Shown here piece by piece: positions 58,641-64,000 of a DNA stretch of 64,000 nucleotides. The position numbers and the translations under genes are program-made. This stretch comes from Rhabditoides inermis (taxonomy: Eukaryota; Nematoda; Chromadorea; Rhabditida; Rhabditidae), in NCBI GenBank assembly GCA_963966185.1, contig CAWZYM010000295.1, positions 1,004,501 through 1,068,500 of the forward strand. The letters run 5' to 3'. The notes under the pieces were generated by a model. The model did no database searches. It was not told where the DNA came from and was given only the letters and a program-made list of their open reading frames with translations. Position 1 is the first letter of the stretch, and each line of letters begins with the position of its first letter.

Positions 58641-61600
58641 CGCACCATCATCAATGTCTTCGCTGTATTGGAATGTGTCCGTGCCATGTTTACGGAGCAA
58701 CTCCTGTCGAGTCGATCGTCTAGCGTCAATTTCTCTTCGTTTGAATTCGTAGTATGTTCCCTCTTTTGTTGGATACTGTTTTAGTCTAAACACCCCTACA
58801 ATCATCTATTGTCTTTCCAACATCCTCACCTTTTGATCACATAATACGTTTGCTTGTCTGGTTCGAATGGGACCTTGATGAAGTCATTTCCAACACATAC
58901 GTGATCCGTTATCTAAAGAAGCAATCACTAATAACTAACAGTTTGCTCGAAAATAACACCTGTTTCTTTTTGAGTATCATTAGTTCATGATTGAAGAACT
59001 TGAATGGACAGGGAAAGAAATCGGGAGACCGCAGATCTGAGATGTGATTGTGAAAGAATCGAGATATCTATAGCGGGTCCTACATTTTCGAGAGCCAGCA
59101 GTAGAATAAATGAGGCAGACAATCGAAAAAATTGCGAATGCGCTTGTCTCCGATCCGCGCGTCATTTCTCAATGTGCGGATTCGACAACAAGTACAAGAG
59201 TTTGAAAATTACGGTACTTACATCTCGAGATATGAGTAGAACAGTTTTGAACAAACGGCTTTCAAGTAAATAAGTATAATGCGACTGCACAAAGGGAAAA
59301 CTCCAATTCACAACAACACTATACTTTCAAAAACGGTTCGAATCATTTCCTATAAGTGTCTCAGCATCGCTGATACTTATTATTGATAAATACCACTAAA
59401 CGGATATCGAGACATGACTCCGAAGCAAATAGCTTTTTTTATTAATTATCTGTCATAATCTGCGATCCACATTTTGTAGATAACCCATTCAGGCGGATCA
59501 TATTAAATTTTTGTAAGATTTCATAAAGTTTGAAAAAAAATTATCTCAAAAGGCAACCCGCCAAGTTCTCTTATTCCAAAGAGGGAATCAACCAGTTTAT
59601 TTTGAAAACAATTGCTTTTACGTAAGCACTTTCTTTAATTTTTATTTTCAAACAATAATTCGATAGTTCAGTACTACCATCCAAATGGAAGATTAGTTAC
59701 GTCATTCCTATTAACAAAAAGGGATTGAAGTCGAAAGTTGAGAATTACAGGCCAGTTTCGCTCACCTCGCCGATTTGCAGAGTTTTTGAACGGGTGATAG
59801 CTGATTGCATTCATTCAAACATGAGATATACAGTATGTAGATTTACTCCAGTTCAATTTGGCTTTTTGAAAAAGATCATGCGTAGGACAGTTACTGTCAA
59901 CAATAAATGATTGGCAAAAGCTTCTTCTGCCAATCATAAAACACAATATACCTCTGAATGTTTAAGACTTAAACTTTCAGAGGTGGATTGTGTTAATGTT
60001 TATTTTGACTTTCAAAAAGCTTCTGATAAAGTTATTCACTCAAAATTACTATACAAACTCGAAAAATTGGATATATCATCGCAACCTAAGATTTACAAAT
60101 GGATAACTCAATTCTTAGTAGATCGCACAGCGCATGTGCGTATTAATGAGGTTCTATCCTCCCCTTTCCCAGTTATCAGCGGGGTACTTCAAGGATCAGT
60201 GTTAGACTCACTGCTCTTTCTTATATTCATAAATGACATAGTGAAATGCATGAAGTCTGGTACTCTTTGTAATATATTCGCGGATGACCTCAAGGCATAC
60301 TCTGATGACTTTGACGCTTTACAAAAAAACAATAAACTGGTCTGGTCTGAAGAATGGGGAATGGCAGCTCCCACTTGCCAGCAGCAAAACTCAAGTTCTA
60401 CAAATTAAAAATAAATCTGGTTTGAGAAAGTACACTATCAGTAATTCTCAACTAGAAAACGCAAAACAAGTTAGAGACTTGGTATAATGGTCGATTCAGA
60501 GCTGAAGTTCCACAGTCATATAGAGAATATTATCAAATCCACTGCTCCGTAGTTTAACATATTCTAAGAGCATTCACTAGCACCGATTTGTCCCTATACA
60601 CTAAACTATTTCATACATACAAAATTTAGTAAAGAAATACGTCCATGTATTGAGTATGGCACGGAAATATTCAACCCCAGTGGTAAAAGTGCACCAGCCA
60701 AACGTCTCGAGTTTCCTTTGCGCAAATTTAGTAAAGAAGTAAGCCAAACGTTGTAATACACTGTCAGAAATTCCAAGATTAAATTAGGACTGATGTCGAC
60801 ACAGTCATTTTATGAGAGACGTTTTCATAAAGATATTGCTAGTTTTTTTTATAAGATTGTAACTGGTGACATGTATGTGAATCCAACTCATACACCCCGA
60901 TTCAAACCGCGTTTACATAATACACGATCCATCTCACTTCAAAAATACCAAGAGTTTCGTAATTGTGGAATTCTGCCATCACAACTCTCAGAAATAAACC
61001 AAAAAAAGATGCAGGAATTGAAAGCACTGTTATCAAGTCTTAATTTCAGAGAGTTTGGTATCTCACCCCCGTTTCTTTCTCAATTTTGTTTATTGTATTT
61101 CCCTTTCATTATAAACTTTCTGATTGTTTACAGCAATTAGCCCAGGGCCAGCTCCATATTTGCCATATCATGTTCACTATTTCACATATTCATGTATATT
61201 ATCTCACGGCAGATAAACAATATTATAGTTATTAGGTTTACTACTGTGAGGATACTGTATGGACACAGCTCATTTCCAAGTCATTTCCATAAATTTCTCG
61301 TCACAGATCGGTCAAGAGACACCGTTCAATTGACTTTAAAATGACCGTTGTGCATACTAAAAGAATAACGGACATCCCTCTGCTGGCCCTCGAAAACGGG
61401 AGATTCACAATACATAAATATGTACCCATGACTGCTCGAGCGATGATCACAACTGCGAACTTGGCTTCTTTGTTCTCATCTGGTTTGAAGTGAATGGAAA
61501 CTACTCCCTCCACAACTGCAGGATACGAATAGCCATAGTGCGTCCTTCCCCCAGCACTGAAATCAACAGATTATCGATCGGATATCGATTGCTAGACGAT

Positions 61601-62265
61601 ATACCGCGGGATTTCCATTTCATAGGGAAAATATTTCTGATCGACTGGATCAAAGTTTAATTGAAACGCGCCATTAGTGACTTCAAGAACTATGATCTGG
61701 AAAATTGAAATGAGATTGATAGGAGAAATAGAAACGAGCAATGTTGTAGTTGAAGAGAAGACTCGTGGCACATTCTTGTCCTTGCGTGACAGATCTGCAA
61801 TCAGCATAACTCGTCTCTTTCCTTCCCTCCTATACCCATTCCTTCAACCATTCTACGACTATCTCTTTACAAATCTGTCGATCCACTCTCCCCCTTGTCT
61901 CTCGCTCTTTATTCCCTTGTTCCTCATACTTGCTCCTTATTTCCCTCTCTATCCCTCTCTTCCCCTATCTCTCGCCCAACCCTCTCTCTCCCTCCCTATC
62001 CCTCTATCTCTGCCCCTCACCCTTCTTCTCTCTCTCTCTCTCTCTCTCTCTCCTACCCCGGAAAGTTCTCCGAATGGACGACCACGTGATTGTAGTGACT
62101 CGCATCGATGGTCCGCACACTTCTCTCCGGAGTATACGTCGGACAGGGGTGGTCGAGGACCTCACACGATACTGAAACAACAGGTAAACATGTAAACAAC
62201 ATGAGTAAACAAGTAAACAACTTACTGGAGTACAGAAGTAGAATAAGGGGGATCAACCGCCGCAT
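56867..62265 (-). CDS. CUB-like type I membrane protein (paralogue A)
   Basis: Sixteen exons close in phase (546 aa): 62226-62265, 62057-62171, 61736-61794, 61605-61689, 61427-61554, 58960-59036, 58830-58912, 58646-58785, 58428-58549, 58318-58385, 57965-58158, 57824-57864, 57643-57732, 57283-57432, 57117-57227 and 56867-57004. A signal peptide (MRRLIPLILLLYS) leads to a CUB-like domain (VVVHSENFPG, GQECATSLLFNYN, GVVSIHFKPDE, KFAVVIIARA). A second extracellular region (FFPCPFKFFNHELMILKKK, KKVYDYM) matches the plus-strand paralogue. A transmembrane helix (IVFITLISFISMLILGGALF) is followed by a basic, Ser/Pro-rich tail. The 2.4-kb intron 59037-61426 carries a retrotransposon. A Met at 59165 followed by a signal-like stretch could start a shorter form. 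Function unknown. Confidence 0.72.
59660..61140 (+). mobile_element. Decayed non-LTR retrotransposon (LINE), reverse transcriptase remains
   Basis: Plus-strand pieces of a reverse transcriptase. They read IPINKKGLKSKVENYRPVSL, FDFQKASDKVIHSKLLYKL, GVLQGSVLDSLLFLIFINDI and IFADDLKAYS (the catalytic FADD box). A C-terminal piece typical of such elements follows (RRFHKDIASFFYKIVTGDMY). Frameshifts and stops separate them, and no 5' ORF, endonuclease or long terminal repeats are seen. It is antisense to the host CUB-like gene, inside its intron. Not functional as it stands. Confidence 0.88.
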
Positions 62266-62400
62266 GGAAGAAGGGAAAGAGAAATGACAGGGAGGGAACA
62301 GAAGCATGCATCACACGTGACGATTCGAGAAGAATCTCGAATTAGAGAGTTGTAAACAACTTTGTGAAAACACTCTCGTCATTTCTCGCAAATAGGTGGC
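62266..62400. promoter_or_regulatory. 135-bp divergent promoter of the CUB-like pair
   Basis: The two paralogous genes start 135 bp apart in opposite directions. The interval contains an inverted TGACGATTCGAGA/TCTCGAATTAGAGAG stretch and a TTGTAAACAACTTTG motif that also occurs at 43190-43200. Transcription start sites cannot be seen. Confidence 0.55.
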
Positions 62401-62446
62401 ATGGTGTGGTTGCTGTTTGTTCTTCTGCTATACCAAGGTACATTGC

Positions 62447-62488
<42 letters not shown>

Positions 62489-62501
62489 ACGAGAGAGAGA
62501 A

Positions 62502-62552
<51 letters not shown>

Positions 62553-64000
62553 CAGCCGCCACCGGTTCCCCCTTCTCCCTGTCATCTATCCCGTGTCCTC
62601 CTGTCTCGGAAGGAGGAATAGTGAAGACTGTCCGACCGACCGACAACGTCATCGTCGTTCACTCACACGCATATCCGAGGTACAACACTTGTTGACTTGT
62701 CCAAACTTCCCTTTACATAATTTCTAACACAGCTACACACCGACGGGATGCAAACTCCACATTGTCGCGCGATTCTCAACGGTATATTTATCGATGATCA
62801 ATCGATATCAAACGATGTTTAGTTGATTATTCTGGATACCAAAGATGCTAGGCTGGAGATGAAAGTGGGAGAGCATAAAATGAACAACGACGCTGGATTC
62901 ACAAGATTGTGAGTAATATTGTAATCTTTTAATTTTCTTTTAATTATGCGTAACCTTTTAATTATGCAGACTTGACATACAAGACAACTTGTATTTCGCG
63001 TTTGCGATGTCGAGAAGCGAAGAAACGTCGATATCTCTATCGTTCGATCCCAGTACTTTTTCGACTCAATCACGTTTCGCAGTTTTCATTATCAACGACG
63101 ATCACAGTAAGTTCCAGGGCTCAATTGTACAATTGCAAAGTTTCCAGCAACGAACCAACGAGTGAAATTACCTTGCCCTTTGCGATATTCGATTCATGAA
63201 CTCTACATTCTGAAAAGAAGTTATATGGAAAATCACATGTGTTCAGCTGAACACATAAAATCTGCACAATCGAGAAACCTTGACGAACACTACAGCATAA
63301 TATTCCAGTAAGAATTCTATTCTGTGAAACTAATAATACAAACTTTCAGACATTCTGGTGACTATTGGTTGTTCAGTAAACCAGCAACATTGAACACTGA
63401 ACATGGGTTGACTCGAAAATACCATCTGAAAGAGCCGTTCGAATACTTGCGAGAGAAAAGGGTTACATCTTGGAAAAAACTATCAATATACACAACGGAA
63501 CAAGTTTACGACAGTGGGTATATCACCTAACGTAAAAGAAAGAAATGTTTAAAAAAATCTGCATTATAGAACCCCTGAAGTTTCTACATCTACAACATCC
63601 AGATCTCAACAGTACACTTCCAATAACAGAAACGATATCAAAAGAATCGGAGAAGACATCTTACATCTACGACTTTCTAAGCCGAGATGACGTTATGTTG
63701 AGTTTATAAATTCACATTTATTAGATTTCCGGGTTCCAATGTTTTGATCGCAGATGTCAACTCAACGAAACAGTGTTCTCATTCGTTTGATTCGAGGAGA
63801 TCATCTCACAATACACGCAAGGAAAATCGTATTTCCTTTTTATCTTTATCAATATTCGATTTTAGCCTGAACGAAAAGTTCAACTGCAAAACCGATAACT
63901 CCCTGTTGTTCAACTATCGAACCTTAAGACATAACCACACTGTGTAAGTCTATAGATTAGTTAATTTTACTCCATTTATATGAACATGTAGTGCTCTTTG
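62401..64000 (+). CDS. CUB-like type I membrane protein (paralogue B), 3' end outside window
   Basis: Exons: 62401-62437, 62556-62679, 62733-62781, 62823-62908, 62970-63106, 63148-63307, 63350-63513 and 63570-63691, with further pieces to about 63944. A signal peptide (MVWLLFVLLLYQ) precedes a CUB-like domain (VIVVHSHAYPR, TGCKLHIVARF, ARLEMKVGEHK, RFAVFIINDD). The second region follows (LPCPLRYSIHELYILKRSY, HLKEPFEYLREK, PLKFLHLQHP). Exon order, phases and one exact exon length (122 nt) match paralogue A. The exon around 63727 is uncertain. The membrane segment lies beyond the window. Confidence 0.72.

Noticed and set aside
59725..60408. Active reverse transcriptase gene
   Set aside because: The reverse transcriptase blocks lie in different frames with stops between, so the element is decayed.

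Overview
Eukaryotic nuclear DNA, most likely from a nematode. The evidence is a 133-aa Major Sperm Protein-type domain protein, genes broken into many small GT-AG introns (some 38-50 nt), C-type lectin and CUB-like secreted or type I membrane proteins, and splice-acceptor-like CAG sequences directly before several start codons, as expected with spliced-leader trans-splicing. Introns are loaded with (GA/CT)n microsatellites that often touch the splice sites. Exon models were built by hand from reading frame, splice motifs and phase. The best ones close exactly, with phases that agree across up to 40 exons.

Layout. 0-3.6 kb: the 3' end of glycine decarboxylase (+), then a complete papain-family cysteine protease (-). 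3.6-6.2 kb: a hAT-type MITE and a small Thr-rich secreted protein (+). 7.5-9.6 kb: a THAP-like gene (+) converging on a gene with a P2X7-cytoplasmic-domain-like fold (-). 9.7-13.9 kb: a foldback element rich in GGCGATT motifs, then a 2.2-kb Mutator-like element with a perfect 9-bp target duplication inside a tRNA-like sequence. 13.9-16.4 kb: an unrecognised gene (+) with a large (GT)n/(GTGC)n tract beginning at a splice donor. 17.1-19.5 kb: a Q/P-rich protein (-) with a Thr/Glu repeat and a tandem two-copy domain. 20-20.4 kb: a zinc-finger pseudogene fragment. 20.6-30.3 kb: a complete 40-exon P-glycoprotein (-), with a tRNA-Pro gene in one intron and a hAT MITE exactly at a splice donor. 30.3-34.9 kb: a gene-free interval between two divergent genes. 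34.9-40.2 kb: a discoidin-domain-receptor homologue (+) that lacks any kinase domain. 40.8-41.7 kb: a second tRNA-Pro and the MSP-like gene (-).

42.2-53.7 kb holds three related zinc-finger-like genes (two +, one -) that share an N-terminal domain and a repeated two-exon finger module. A Lys/Glu-rich secreted protein gene lies among them. 54.8-56.0 kb: a C-type lectin (-). 56.9-64.0 kb: two divergent paralogous CUB-like type I membrane proteins started from a 135-bp shared promoter. The minus one carries a decayed non-LTR retrotransposon in an intron. The plus one runs off the window.

The lectin, the CUB-like pair, the DDR-like receptor and the MSP-like protein point to extracellular recognition or reproductive roles. 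That grouping is inference only.
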